A DNA stretch of 64,000 nt, taken from contig JAURMR010000024.1 of assembly GCA_030830565.1 (NCBI GenBank), forward strand, positions 1 through 64,000, written 5' to 3'. The DNA is from Acidimicrobiales bacterium (GTDB taxonomy: Bacteria; Actinomycetota; Acidimicrobiia; Acidimicrobiales; Acidimicrobilacustridaceae). Each line of letters starts with the position of its first letter. Position 1 is the stretch's first letter. Made by a program: the position numbers and the translations under genes. The notes beneath the pieces are model-generated. The model was given only the letters and a program-made list of their open reading frames with translations, had not been told where the DNA came from and made no database searches. Below are positions 41,789 through 51,431 of this stretch, in pieces.

Positions 41789-42910
41789 ATGGGGGACGCA
41801 CACGATCACAACGGACATGCACACAGCGCGGAAGCGCCGCGTGTGCTGCGTCAGGAACAAGAAGACGCCTCAACCGAGATCACTGAAGTTGCTCGGGGCA
41901 TTCTTCGCCTGCAACTTCCCACTGACTTCACCGGCCTTGGACACGTAAACACCTACGCCATCGAAGACTCACGTGGCTTCACTCTCGTCGATCCCGGCCT
42001 TCCCAGCGACGAGTCCTGGGCGGCACTTCAAGACCGCATGCGCGACGCAAACATTCCACTGGCGCGAGTGCACACCGTCTACATCACCCATTCCCACCCT
42101 GATCATTTCGGCGGGGCGCATCGACTTGTTGAGGCAAGTCATTCCGATGTGCTGACGTCCTCCATGTTTCGCAAGTGGACCGATCTTCTTGATCTCGATG
42201 ACACACCGCTCGAACCGCTCGACCCCGCTGACGCAGCGGAAGCCGGAACCATCCTCGATGCCATCGGATCGACCGATGAAGCCGAAATGGAAGAAGCCTT
42301 CCCCGGCTTCAAAGCATTCCGCGACCGCATTCGCGCGGCAATCGCCGATGGTCGCATCGAGGAAGTGTCGTGGATGAAAGCACCACGCCCGACAATCGTG
42401 GTTGACGATTCACAACGCGTTCGAATGGGCGATCGCGATTGGGTTGCGGTCTTCACGCCCGGACACACGCATGATCATTTGTGCATGTGGAATCCAGAAG
42501 ACGGAGTGTTGCTCTCGGGCGATCACGTTCTACCCACCATCACACCTCATATTGCAGGGTTCATGGGTGGAGATCCGCTTTCGAACTATCTGCAGAACCT
42601 TGACAAGGTCGCTGGACTTGAAGGAATCACCACGGTGCTGCCCGCGCACGGTCATCCGTTTGGCGATCTTTCTGGGCGCTGCGAAGCAATCAAAGATCAT
42701 CACGCCACGCGCTTGCAGCTACTTGTCGACGCTGCACCCGAAGCGGGCTGGGCGCCGATCACCAAGTGGTCCGAATATCTGTTCTCCCCGCGAAGTCGCG
42801 GACCAATGGCCGATAGCGAGACCTACGCCCACCTCGAAAATCTCCGCCTTGCCGGCAAAGCCGAACGTCGCGCTGCCGAAGAAGGTTTCGATTACCGCGT
42901 CGAGTACTGA
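41789..42910 (+). CDS. Metallo-beta-lactamase-fold hydrolase, LACTB2/glyoxalase-II-like
   Basis: The 373-residue protein contains VYITHSHPDHFGGAHRLVE (HxHxDH metal site), GHTHDHLCMWNPEDGVLLSGDHVLP and PAHGHPFGD, together forming a binuclear metal site. A C-terminal region with a winged-helix-like DAAPEAGWAPITKWSEYLFSPRSRG segment follows. The N-terminus is His/Asp-rich (MGDAHDHNGHAHSAE), which could bind metal. Substrate not known; a thioester or phosphodiester is plausible. The next gene (MFS) starts 5 nt after its stop. Confidence 0.82.
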   Translation: MGDAHDHNGHAHSAEAPRVLRQEQEDASTEITEVARGILRLQLPTDFTGLGHVNTYAIEDSRGFTLVDPGLPSDESWAALQDRMRDANIPLARVHTVYITHSHPDHFGGAHRLVEASHSDVLTSSMFRKWTDLLDLDDTPLEPLDPADAAEAGTILDAIGSTDEAEMEEAFPGFKAFRDRIRAAIADGRIEEVSWMKAPRPTIVVDDSQRVRMGDRDWVAVFTPGHTHDHLCMWNPEDGVLLSGDHVLPTITPHIAGFMGGDPLSNYLQNLDKVAGLEGITTVLPAHGHPFGDLSGRCEAIKDHHATRLQLLVDAAPEAGWAPITKWSEYLFSPRSRGPMADSETYAHLENLRLAGKAERRAAEEGFDYRVEY

Positions 42911-42915
42911 CCGGC

Positions 42916-44313
42916 ATGGCAGCAACCATTTCGGCCAAACAACTTCTACGAACTCGCTCAGTCTCGCCATTTCTTTTGGCCTCAGTGGCAGCGCAAATCG
43001 CGACGATGATTCAGATCACCGCGTTAGGCAAGCAGCTGTACGACATGACTGGCCGCGACCTCGATCTTGGACTTCTCGGTCTCGCTGAATTTGCTCCTGC
43101 ATTTTTGCTTATGACCGTCACCGGTTCGTTTGCCGATCGATTCGACCGTCGTCACATTGCATCGATCGGGCTCATCGTCGAAGTCATCACCACTGGCTTG
43201 CTGGCCTGGTACGTCTCCACCTCTCCCACCGCAACGTTGCCGATTTTCATTGTCGTCATCGCGTTCGGTGTTGGTCGAGCATTTGTGAGCCCCGCAACTC
43301 GATCAATGCCGGCCGACATCGCTCCCGATGGAGGACTTCCGCGCCTCATTGCATTTCACGTTGGTTGTTGGCAGACCAGCGCGATTCTTGGGCCAGTACT
43401 CGCCGGTTTCTTATTCGTCGTGTCGCCCTCGTGGCCGTTTATTGCCTGCATGATCCTGACCGGGGTTGCTGCTGTTCTCATTCAGTTCGCTCGGCCACGC
43501 CCGGATCGAGTGACTCCCAGAAACTCCCTTGTTGGCGAGCAAGATGCGCCAATCATCGAATTGGGAGACGAACTGCGACCTGCCGAACTTCTTGATGTGC
43601 TCGGGGAACGCAACGCTGAACACATCGCCCATGAGCAGCTTGATCAGACGACCAGCGTTTCGGCGCCCTCAACAACACCAGCAAAAAAGCGCACCTTTCA
43701 CGAGGCGTTCGAAGGATTCCGAGTCATCCGCCGCAACCCTGCTCTTCTCGGCGCAATTTCGCTTGATCTCTTCGCAGTCCTTTTCGGCGGCGCCGTGGCT
43801 CTGCTTCCGGCTATCGCCGAGACTCGCTTAGGCGTCGACGCCGTCGGTTTGGGTTGGCTGCGTGCTGCAGGCGGCATAGGTGCAGCAATCGTCACTATCG
43901 CTCTCAGCATCCGCCCGATCCAGCGCCGGACCGGCCCAATCATGTTTCTGGCCGTCGCCCTCTTCGGCGTCTTTACGATCACGCTCGGCCTCACCCGCAA
44001 TTTCATGATCGCCTTCCTCAGCGTGATGTTGTTGAGCGCTGCCGATTCGGTAAGCGTATTTATTCGCAGCACCCTTGTCCCACTCGTTACGCCGTCTTCG
44101 GCGCGAGGTCGGGTAATGGCAGTCGAAGGCGTCTTCATCGGCGCGTCGAACGAACTCGGTGCATTTGAATCGGGCGTCGCCGGCCAACTTCTTGGCACAG
44201 GCCGCGCCGTTGTCTTTGGCGGTATCGCCACGATCGGTGTGGTGGTTGGCTGGATTGTGTTGTTCCCAGTGTTGTGGCGATACGACCGTTTCCCTGATCA
44301 TCCGCCCGACTGA
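42916..44313 (+). CDS. MFS transporter of the EntS/enterobactin-exporter-like group
   Basis: The 465 residues have 12 predicted helices. SVSPFLLASVAAQIATMIQITALGKQLYDMTG, then FLLMTVTGSFADRFDRRHIASIGL (motif A after helix 2), and a long central loop (about residues 200-260, rich in Glu and Thr) separate the halves. It resembles the DHA3/EntS group of exporters. It is in a tight pair with the metallo-hydrolase. The convergent metallo-hydrolase at 44332 ends 18 nt away. Confidence 0.85.
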   Translation: MAATISAKQLLRTRSVSPFLLASVAAQIATMIQITALGKQLYDMTGRDLDLGLLGLAEFAPAFLLMTVTGSFADRFDRRHIASIGLIVEVITTGLLAWYVSTSPTATLPIFIVVIAFGVGRAFVSPATRSMPADIAPDGGLPRLIAFHVGCWQTSAILGPVLAGFLFVVSPSWPFIACMILTGVAAVLIQFARPRPDRVTPRNSLVGEQDAPIIELGDELRPAELLDVLGERNAEHIAHEQLDQTTSVSAPSTTPAKKRTFHEAFEGFRVIRRNPALLGAISLDLFAVLFGGAVALLPAIAETRLGVDAVGLGWLRAAGGIGAAIVTIALSIRPIQRRTGPIMFLAVALFGVFTITLGLTRNFMIAFLSVMLLSAADSVSVFIRSTLVPLVTPSSARGRVMAVEGVFIGASNELGAFESGVAGQLLGTGRAVVFGGIATIGVVVGWIVLFPVLWRYDRFPDHPPD

Positions 44314-44331
44314 ATTCCAGAACATCGGCAA

Positions 44332-45180
44332 TTAAACGACCGACCACACTCCGCGCGCGCCGTTTCCTTCAACTTTGCCTTCGTCAGCAAGTTTGCGCAG
44401 ATGCGAATGCACCGAGCGTTTCGCCATGGGGATGAGTATCGGATCAAGCGGCACATAAGCGGCCTCCACGAGCTGCGCGATGCGGGCGCTACCCATCTCT
44501 AGTAATAAGCCATGCAATTGCGCTTCGCGTTCAAGGCGATGCGACGTGTACCAATCAATGACTGCATTGGGGTCGGTGATGACATATCCGTGCGCCGGGG
44601 CAATCGACGTCAACTCCAGTGCTCGCACTTTTGCGAGCGATTCGAGGTATGCCCCCATATCCCCATCGGGGGGCGTAATGACAACCGTTGAGCCCTGCAT
44701 GATGTGATCGCCCGAGAACAGCATGCGCTCGTTTTCAAGGAAGAAACACAGATGGTTTCCCGCATGGCCCGGCGTATGAACTGCAGTGATTATGAACTCA
44801 TCGGTGACGAGTTGATCGCCATCGCGCAAACGACGGTCGGTGCGCAGGCCACCACGGTTGCTCCACGCCATCACTTCGGCGCCCGTTTCCGCTTTCAATG
44901 CGGGAACGCCAGGCGAATGGTCCGGATGGGTGTGTGTGCACATGATCCAACGAATGCGACCCTTCGCCGCCTTCAGAATCGCTTTGGTATGCGCCGCGTC
45001 TTCAGGGCCCGGGTCAATCACGAGCACCTCATCGTTACCCACGAGATAGGTGTTGGTCCCAAAACCCGTCATATGGCTGGGATTCGCTGCGGTGATTCGG
45101 CGCACGAGGGGCGAAACGGTTTGCGCCTTGTCATGCACCAACGGCGGTTCAGTTGTGAACGTTGCGCGTGCGTCAGTCAC
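44332..45180 (-). CDS. Metallo-beta-lactamase-fold hydrolase with C-terminal winged helix (LACTB2-like)
   Basis: The 282-residue protein has MTGFGTNTYLVGNDEVLVIDPGPED, IMCTHTHPDHSPGVPALK (HxHxDH), HTPGHAGNHLCFFLENERMLFSGDHIM and APAHG, then a winged helix (RSVHSHLRKLADEGKVEGNGARGVWSVV). The layout is like human LACTB2, an RNase, and like mycobacterial Rv3677c, which also lies near a whiB and paired ArsA genes. GTG 45180 overlaps the FxsA stop by 8 nt, so an upstream ATG is rejected. Confidence 0.88.
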   Translation of the reverse strand: MTDARATFTTEPPLVHDKAQTVSPLVRRITAANPSHMTGFGTNTYLVGNDEVLVIDPGPEDAAHTKAILKAAKGRIRWIMCTHTHPDHSPGVPALKAETGAEVMAWSNRGGLRTDRRLRDGDQLVTDEFIITAVHTPGHAGNHLCFFLENERMLFSGDHIMQGSTVVITPPDGDMGAYLESLAKVRALELTSIAPAHGYVITDPNAVIDWYTSHRLEREAQLHGLLLEMGSARIAQLVEAAYVPLDPILIPMAKRSVHSHLRKLADEGKVEGNGARGVWSVV

Positions 45181-45649
45181 GAACGGGACTGATTTCGATC
45201 GGCGCAGTTGTTGAGGGGCGCGTCGGGGTGACATCACCGATCCACTCGACGTCGATGGTCTTGCGTCGCCGAGTCATGCCTGCGAACGACGCAATTCGCG
45301 TCCAGCGACGCACGAGCCGACGACCAACAGGACGACGCACCGGACCGATCAGCAAGAGGAGGCCGATCGTTCCAGAAATGAACCCGGGAACGATGCACAA
45401 CAATCCGGCGATGGCCAGCATCGCACCATCAAGCATCTCGGCACCTGGCACTTCACCGCGGTTCATCGCTGCTCGCGTTCGCCGAACAACTGCGAGGCCT
45501 TCGCGCTTGACCAGCCAAACACCAGCTGCGCTCATCGCAATGAGCGCCACAATGGTCGGAAGAATGCCGATCCAGTCAGCGACCACGATGACGACGCCCA
45601 ACTCAATGAGCGGGAACACAACGAAGACGCAGAACAGCAACAAGAACAC
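45173..45649 (-). CDS. FxsA-family membrane protein
   Basis: The 158 residues begin VFLLLFCVFVVFPLIELGVVIVVADWIGILPTIVALIAMSAAGVWLVKREGLAVVRR, the FxsA signature with two early helices, and GEVPGAEMLDGAMLAIAGLLCIVPGFISGTIGLLLLIGPVR. In E. coli FxsA counteracts F-plasmid exclusion, and its wider role is unknown. GTG 45649 lies 6 nt after TACGCT; an upstream TTG is less likely. It is in an operon with the LACTB2-like gene. Confidence 0.85.
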   Translation of the reverse strand: MFLLLFCVFVVFPLIELGVVIVVADWIGILPTIVALIAMSAAGVWLVKREGLAVVRRTRAAMNRGEVPGAEMLDGAMLAIAGLLCIVPGFISGTIGLLLLIGPVRRPVGRRLVRRWTRIASFAGMTRRRKTIDVEWIGDVTPTRPSTTAPIEISPVRD

Positions 45650-45655
45650 GGCCAA

Positions 45656-45661
45656 AGCGTA
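45656..45661 (-). promoter_or_regulatory. -10 box TACGCT of fxsA
   Basis: On the minus strand TACGCT is followed by TTGGCC and the GTG at 45649. Confidence 0.45.
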
Positions 45662-45708
45662 CAGGCGAGGTCCTTTTACTGGCCGTCGCGCTCTGAGCGT
45701 TTCGCCGC

Positions 45709-45754
45709 AAAAATGCCCCAGCGCCGGGCCGGACGTACCGAACCCGACGCTGGG
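45709..45754 (-). terminator. Intrinsic terminator of the whiB-like gene
   Basis: On the minus strand CCCAGCG (45748-45754) pairs with CGCTGGG (45717-45723), extended by inner CGGG/CCCG pairs, and is followed by TTTTT (45709-45713). It lies 44 nt after the whiB stop and separates it from fxsA. Confidence 0.75.
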
Positions 45755-45797
45755 TATGCAGCGAGCGTTAGTCCCCCCGAACCAACGTCGCAGGCCT

Positions 45798-46061
45798 TCA
45801 GACCGCGTGCTGCGTCAGCAGGGCCTTTCGTTCGATTTCGTTCAGGCCGCCCCAAATGCCATGCGGTTCACGAATTGCGACTGCGTAGTCAAGGCAATCG
45901 GTGCGCACTGAACATTCCATGCAGATTTCTTTGGCCCGATTCTCACGCTGCAGCTTGTCTTCCTTGCGCTCAAACTGCGACGGAGGAAAGAAGACCACGG
46001 CTTGTGGTCCACGACATTCCGCCTTCATCTGCCAATCGTCTTCGATCCGCTGAACACTCAT
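45798..46061 (-). CDS. WhiB-family iron-sulfur transcription regulator
   Basis: The 87-residue protein has four Cys ligands: AECRG, then EICMECSVRTDCLDYA (C-x2-C-x5-C), followed by the turn GIWGGLNEIERKAL. Wbl proteins bind a 4Fe-4S cluster and act with the sigma factor. The position, next to a LACTB2-like gene and the ArsA pair, equals that of mycobacterial WhiB4, but sequence alone does not prove that subclass. ATG 46061 follows AAGGGGGC; a longer frame to 46100 lacks a ribosome site. Confidence 0.92.
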   Translation of the reverse strand: MSVQRIEDDWQMKAECRGPQAVVFFPPSQFERKEDKLQRENRAKEICMECSVRTDCLDYAVAIREPHGIWGGLNEIERKALLTQHAV

Positions 46062-46170
46062 TGCAGTGCTGCCCCCTTGCTCCGGATGGCGAACGTACAA
46101 CGACGCCTACGCCCATTGCAAGAAAAAAAGCGACGAATGTCACATCCCGGTGAATGGGATGAAAACGGGG

Positions 46171-47550
46171 TCAGTCAGGGTCCTGAACAGAGCCTGACGC
46201 CGGGTCGGCCACCTCCGGAGACTCCTTGTCTCCCTTGGCATCGGAGCGGGGCGAACGGTCTCGGTAGTCCTTTGCCGCACCCTCTTCCGGCTCGACTTCA
46301 AGGACGAGTCCGTCAATGCTCACGACCCGCACTCGATCGAGTTCCTCGATGGGGGTCGATCGGTTGGTCGACGCTCGCCAAAGGGCCTCACGGATCTGGA
46401 CAACGCCATCGGGATTGATCCCGGTGACGGCGCGACCCATCTCCCCGATCATCCACTCACGCCCGATTGTGGGAGTTGAAAAACGTGTCCGCACCATCGA
46501 GGGCATACCCGCAAGGAACGTCAGTGCGATGCCCAAAATCGCGACAAGCAAAGTGATCCAGGACAACGACATGCCGTCATAAACAGTGAAGGAAAAGACG
46601 ACGAACAAAACGAGACCGATACCGGTCCACACCCGTGGCACACCGGTTTGGACATCAACTGCGAACGCAAACATCGAAATCGCGAGAAGTACGAACGCCC
46701 ACCAATGCGTAGGCAAGACCCACATTCCATAACCGGAAAGAATGAACGCACCGGCACCGACCACACCAGCAACGCCGACGCCCGCAGTGAAAAGTTCAAA
46801 AATGATGAGCGCAAGACCAACTGTGATGAGCAAGTACGCAACCGCTGGACTGGCAACCGTGTGCATCAGGTTCGAAACAAGCGAAAGTTGACCGAATCGC
46901 ACCTGCGTCATCGGTTCCCGACGTGTCTCACCGTTTTCAGCGGTCACTTCCCGTGTCGCAACGTTGGGCAAATTCACCAGGAAATCGCCAATTGTTGGTG
47001 CTTCAACGGTTGTAACACCGAGGTCTGCAGCTTCCTGCGCGCTCACCGTTTTGTCACGTATCGGTGCAAGACGCTTTGTGTCGAGACCATCGATCACTGG
47101 CTGTCCGCTGTCACCGAGACGCGAACCCGGTGCCATCCCAACTTGATTTGCGGCGCCAACAAGTTGCGCGGCCTGTCCAGTGAGATGCGAACCCGATGGT
47201 CCTACCCACACATCAATTGGTACCGGAGAGGCAAGCATCGCTTTCAATAGCGCAGCGAAGACTGACTCTTCAACGACAACACCGGCAGAGTCGGTCTGAA
47301 GGATGAGGGCAACCGCTCCTTCGGCAATCGCTTCATCGATCGACGTGCGAATGAAATCGACCATCACCGGATCGAGAAGACCACTGACCTTGACCACAGC
47401 GACGAAACCATCAGGGCCACCTTCATTAATGATTGTTGTGGTGGTCTCGGCCGAAACCGGGCTGGTCGCAGCACTCACAACAAAACCGACGACACCAACC
47501 ATCAGCGCTACGACAGCGGTGATGGCAGCAGCGGTGGGTAATCTGCGCAC
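46171..47550 (-). CDS. NfeD-family membrane protein with ClpP-class protease-like domain
   Basis: The 459 residues comprise a signal or anchor helix (about 5-30), a ClpP-fold domain (about 45-200, with GFVAVVKVSGLLDPVMVDFIRTSIDEAIAEGAVALILQTDS), then four membrane helices (about 225-350) and a C-terminal OB-fold NfeD domain (about 360-430, GREWMIGEMGRAVTGINPDGVVQIREALWRA). Full-length NfeD proteins cleave stomatin partners, but no SPFH gene is in the window. The usual Ser nucleophile context is only loosely kept (GPSGSHLTG). GTG 47550 follows GGAGG. Confidence 0.85.
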   Translation of the reverse strand: MRRLPTAAAITAVVALMVGVVGFVVSAATSPVSAETTTTIINEGGPDGFVAVVKVSGLLDPVMVDFIRTSIDEAIAEGAVALILQTDSAGVVVEESVFAALLKAMLASPVPIDVWVGPSGSHLTGQAAQLVGAANQVGMAPGSRLGDSGQPVIDGLDTKRLAPIRDKTVSAQEAADLGVTTVEAPTIGDFLVNLPNVATREVTAENGETRREPMTQVRFGQLSLVSNLMHTVASPAVAYLLITVGLALIIFELFTAGVGVAGVVGAGAFILSGYGMWVLPTHWWAFVLLAISMFAFAVDVQTGVPRVWTGIGLVLFVVFSFTVYDGMSLSWITLLVAILGIALTFLAGMPSMVRTRFSTPTIGREWMIGEMGRAVTGINPDGVVQIREALWRASTNRSTPIEELDRVRVVSIDGLVLEVEPEEGAAKDYRDRSPRSDAKGDKESPEVADPASGSVQDPD

Positions 47551-47570
47551 GTCGAGCCTCCGAGGAGAAA

Positions 47571-48542
47571 ATGGACCCTGCACGGTTTTTCGCAGCATCA
47601 CGGGTCCTCATCGTGGCCGGGAAGGGGGGCGTGGGCAAAAGCACCATGTCCGCGGCCCTTGCCCGCACCGCCGCCCGGGCCGGCTTGTCCACGCTTTTGG
47701 TCCGTCTCACCCCCGGCGGCCCCATCAGTCGCCTCTTCGCTCAGCCTGAGCTCACAGGCCTTGAACAGACCCTCAGTGCCGGGGGCGGGCCCAACGGCGA
47801 TGCCGATGTTCGAGGCCGTCTCGTGACCCCTGACGAGGCTCTGTCCCAGTATCTCGCTGATCACGGCCTCGCCCGCATCACCAAGCGTCTTGTCTCGACC
47901 GGCGCAATCGACGTGGTCACCACCGCCGCCCCCGGGATTCGAGACCTCCTCGTACTGGGCCGAGTCAAAGCCTTCGAGGCATCGAGTGCCGCCGACCTCG
48001 TCGTCCTCGACGCCCCCGCTGCCGGCCACGCCGTTTCGTTTCTTCAATCGCCCACGGGTCTGCGCGGCGCAGTCGGAGCAGGGCCCATTGCCACTCAAGC
48101 CGACGAAGTTCTTGAACTGCTCGCTGACCCTGCTCGTTGCCGGGTGATGCTCGTAACCCTCGCCGAGGAAACGCCAGTGAACGAGGTTGTTGAAACTGCA
48201 TTCGCTCTCGAGGACGAAATTGGTGTCGCACTCGGGCCGGTGATCGTGAACGGCCTCGTTGAACTTCCTGAAGGACTCGACGGCGACCTCGACTCACTCG
48301 TTGCGGCGAATGCCCCGCAACTGTCGGCCACCGACATCGCAGAACTTCGCAACGCGGCAGCGTTCCGACTTCGTTGGGCCACACGTCAGCATGAACAAGT
48401 CGCACGTCTGAGGCAACTGCTGCCACTCGCGCACCTCACAACGCCGTATCTGTTCACCACTGAGCCTGGCCCGACAGAACTCGAGCACTTAAGCAGCGCG
48501 CTCACCGTTGGAATTGGCGAGCTTGGCGAGGACGACGCATGA
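47571..48542 (+). CDS. ArsA/GET3-like ATPase, subunit 1
   Basis: The 323-residue protein has the deviant Walker A VAGKGGVGKSTMSAALARTAA with the signature Lys, a TPGGPISRLF segment and ADLVVLDAPAAGHAVSFLQSP. It belongs to the actinobacterial paired ArsA-like proteins (as in Rv3679/Rv3680). No As-binding Cys are present, so it is unlikely to transport arsenite. GAGGAGAAA precedes the ATG. It overlaps subunit 2 by 4 nt and its start is 20 nt from that of nfeD. Confidence 0.88.
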   Translation: MDPARFFAASRVLIVAGKGGVGKSTMSAALARTAARAGLSTLLVRLTPGGPISRLFAQPELTGLEQTLSAGGGPNGDADVRGRLVTPDEALSQYLADHGLARITKRLVSTGAIDVVTTAAPGIRDLLVLGRVKAFEASSAADLVVLDAPAAGHAVSFLQSPTGLRGAVGAGPIATQADEVLELLADPARCRVMLVTLAEETPVNEVVETAFALEDEIGVALGPVIVNGLVELPEGLDGDLDSLVAANAPQLSATDIAELRNAAAFRLRWATRQHEQVARLRQLLPLAHLTTPYLFTTEPGPTELEHLSSALTVGIGELGEDDA

Positions 48543-49624
48543 GTTCGCTTTCTTCTCTTCTTGATGAACGCTCCATCATTGTGTGCGTTGGTGCTGGCGG
48601 CGTGGGTAAAACAACGACTGCGGCTGCGCTCGCACTTGAAGCCGCCCAACACGGTCGTCGCGTTTGCGTTGTCACCATTGATCCAGCGCGACGCCTCTCC
48701 GATGCAATGGGATTCGATCCCGATCGAGCCATTGGCAATGAGCCACAACAGATTGACCTCGCAGTTCCCGGTGAACTGTGGGCCGTGATGCTTGACACAA
48801 CAACCACATTCGACGCGCTTATCCGCACGTATGCATTGAGCGACGAACAAGCGCACACCATCCTCACCAACGCCTTCTATCGAAACATTGCCGATTCGAT
48901 GTCGGGTGCGCACGAATACATGGCGATGGAAAAGTTGTACGAACTCCATAACGATGATCGATTTGATCTCGTGGTTGTCGATACTCCCCCAACCAGCAAT
49001 GCAATCGATTTTCTCGAAGCCCCCGATCGCATTACCCAATTCCTTGATCATCGCCTCTACAAAATTCTCGTCACACCGAGTGGCGGGCTTGCCCGTGTCG
49101 TGAACTTTGCGGCCCAAGGATTTCTACGCACGGTCGCCCGCATTGTGAGTGCATCAGTTGTTGACGATGCAGTTGACTTCTTCGCCTCGTTCGACGGGAT
49201 GGAAGAGGGATTCCGCGGTCGCGCAGTTGCCGTGCACAATTTGCTCATTGCCGCTGACACCGCTTTTGTTCTGGTGACCGTTCCGCGTAACGACACCGTG
49301 CAAGATGCAGCGGACTTCATCGGAACCCTCGCCACTGCCGACATTGGCGTCGACGCCATCGTCGTGAATCGCGTGCACCCCACATTTGGTTCGCATCGCC
49401 TTGAAGGTCTCAGTGACGGACCGCTCGGCCCGTTCATCCGGGCCCTGCATGACTCACAGGCCGTGGCCGCCGGCCAAGACGTCATCCTCGAGTCGCTCAC
49501 CGCCGACCTGCCCGCAGGTGCTGTGGTGAAGATCCCCTTCCTCGATACCGACGTCCACGACCTCGACGGCCTCGCTTCACTTTCCCAGTGGCTCACCCCG
49601 ACCGAGGACGTGTCCCACAACTAG
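48539..49624 (+). CDS. ArsA/GET3-like ATPase, subunit 2
   Basis: The 361-residue partner has IIVCVGAGGVGKTTTAAALALEAA: the intradimer signature Lys of GKGGVGKT is replaced by Ala, so the pair would have asymmetric active sites. VTIDPARRLSDAMGF and FDLVVVDTPPTSNAIDFLEAP are switch I and II. The central helical insert (AHTILTNAFYRNIADSMSGAHEYMAMEKLYEL) is the client-binding type seen in GET3. The start ATGA overlaps the stop of subunit 1, indicating 1:1 synthesis. Confidence 0.9.
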   Translation: MSSLSSLLDERSIIVCVGAGGVGKTTTAAALALEAAQHGRRVCVVTIDPARRLSDAMGFDPDRAIGNEPQQIDLAVPGELWAVMLDTTTTFDALIRTYALSDEQAHTILTNAFYRNIADSMSGAHEYMAMEKLYELHNDDRFDLVVVDTPPTSNAIDFLEAPDRITQFLDHRLYKILVTPSGGLARVVNFAAQGFLRTVARIVSASVVDDAVDFFASFDGMEEGFRGRAVAVHNLLIAADTAFVLVTVPRNDTVQDAADFIGTLATADIGVDAIVVNRVHPTFGSHRLEGLSDGPLGPFIRALHDSQAVAAGQDVILESLTADLPAGAVVKIPFLDTDVHDLDGLASLSQWLTPTEDVSHN

Positions 49625-49669
49625 GCCGATGGTTGGGCGAAACCGGTGCCAGCCGGTACTGTCTGCGCC

Positions 49670-50101
49670 GTGCCAACCATCCTTCTCGCCACCGATGCTG
49701 ACTGGATCCTCGAAGAGGTCGATGCCGCTCTGGCCGACGATTCGACGAACGTCTACCGAGTGCGAGCAGGCATCGATGTACTTCAGGGCATCACCCAGTT
49801 GACCCCCGACCTCGTCATTATCGACGAGCAAATTGGCAACATGGGCGGGATCGCCACCTGCATGGCCATTCGCAATGCCGAGGGGATGGATGCCATTCCG
49901 ATCACGGCAGTTCTGCTGCTCCTCGACCGAGCTCACGATGTGTTCCAGGTCCAGCGTTGCGATGCCGACGGCTATCTCGTGAAGCCGCTCGATTCATTGC
50001 GCCTGCGCAAGGCCGCCAATGCGCTTCTGGCTGGTGAGGCCTTCGCCGACCCGATCAACCTCGTGTCGGGCGACGCTGTCGATCTCACCATTCAGGCCTA
50101 G
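49670..50101 (+). CDS. Stand-alone response-regulator receiver domain
   Basis: The 143 residues form one CheY-like receiver: [21 protein letters not shown] (acidic pair partly replaced), [25 protein letters not shown] (phospho-acceptor Asp), [10 protein letters not shown] (Thr) and [20 protein letters not shown] (Lys). There is no output domain. GTG 49670 lies 7 nt after TACTGT. It follows the ArsA pair by about 45 nt, and no histidine kinase is adjacent. Confidence 0.85.
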   Translation: MPTILLATDADWILEEVDAALADDSTNVYRVRAGIDVLQGITQLTPDLVIIDEQIGNMGGIATCMAIRNAEGMDAIPITAVLLLLDRAHDVFQVQRCDADGYLVKPLDSLRLRKAANALLAGEAFADPINLVSGDAVDLTIQA

Positions 50102-50152
50102 GTAGCGGCTTTCATTGCAACCGGGGTCGTCCGATAGGGTGACTCCTCCTTA

Positions 50153-50229
<77 letters not shown>

Positions 50230-50237
50230 CAACGAAA

Positions 50238-50264
50238 AGAGCCCCGGCCATTGGCCGGGGCTCT
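50238..50264 (+). terminator. Terminator-type hairpin after tRNA-Pro
   Basis: AGAGCCCCGGCC (50238-50249) and GGCCGGGGCTCT (50253-50264) form a perfect 12-bp stem with an ATT loop. No T run follows. It may also end the convergent asd transcript. Confidence 0.75.
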
Positions 50265-50294
50265 ACTCCATAGGTTTCGACTCCATAGGTTTCG
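50265..50294. repeat. Perfect 15-bp tandem duplication
   Basis: ACTCCATAGGTTTCG occurs twice head to tail (50265-50279 and 50280-50294) between the tRNA terminator and the asd stop. It looks like a recent slippage or small duplication in non-coding DNA. Confidence 0.8.
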
Positions 50295-50307
50295 ACGAAG
50301 AAATTCG

Positions 50308-51393
<1,086 letters not shown>

Positions 51394-51431
51394 TCAAAGC
51401 CCCGGAATAGAGCCTCAAAATCGGGATTGCG

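Noticed and set aside
48386-49117. Minus-strand open frame over the ArsA pair
   Set aside because: It is antisense to P-loop ATPases with full motifs, and there is no ribosome site.
47571-49624. Arsenite-efflux ATPase function for the ArsA pair
   Set aside because: There are no Cys arsenite ligands and no arsB, arsR or arsD genes; the GET3-like actinobacterial pair is the better match.
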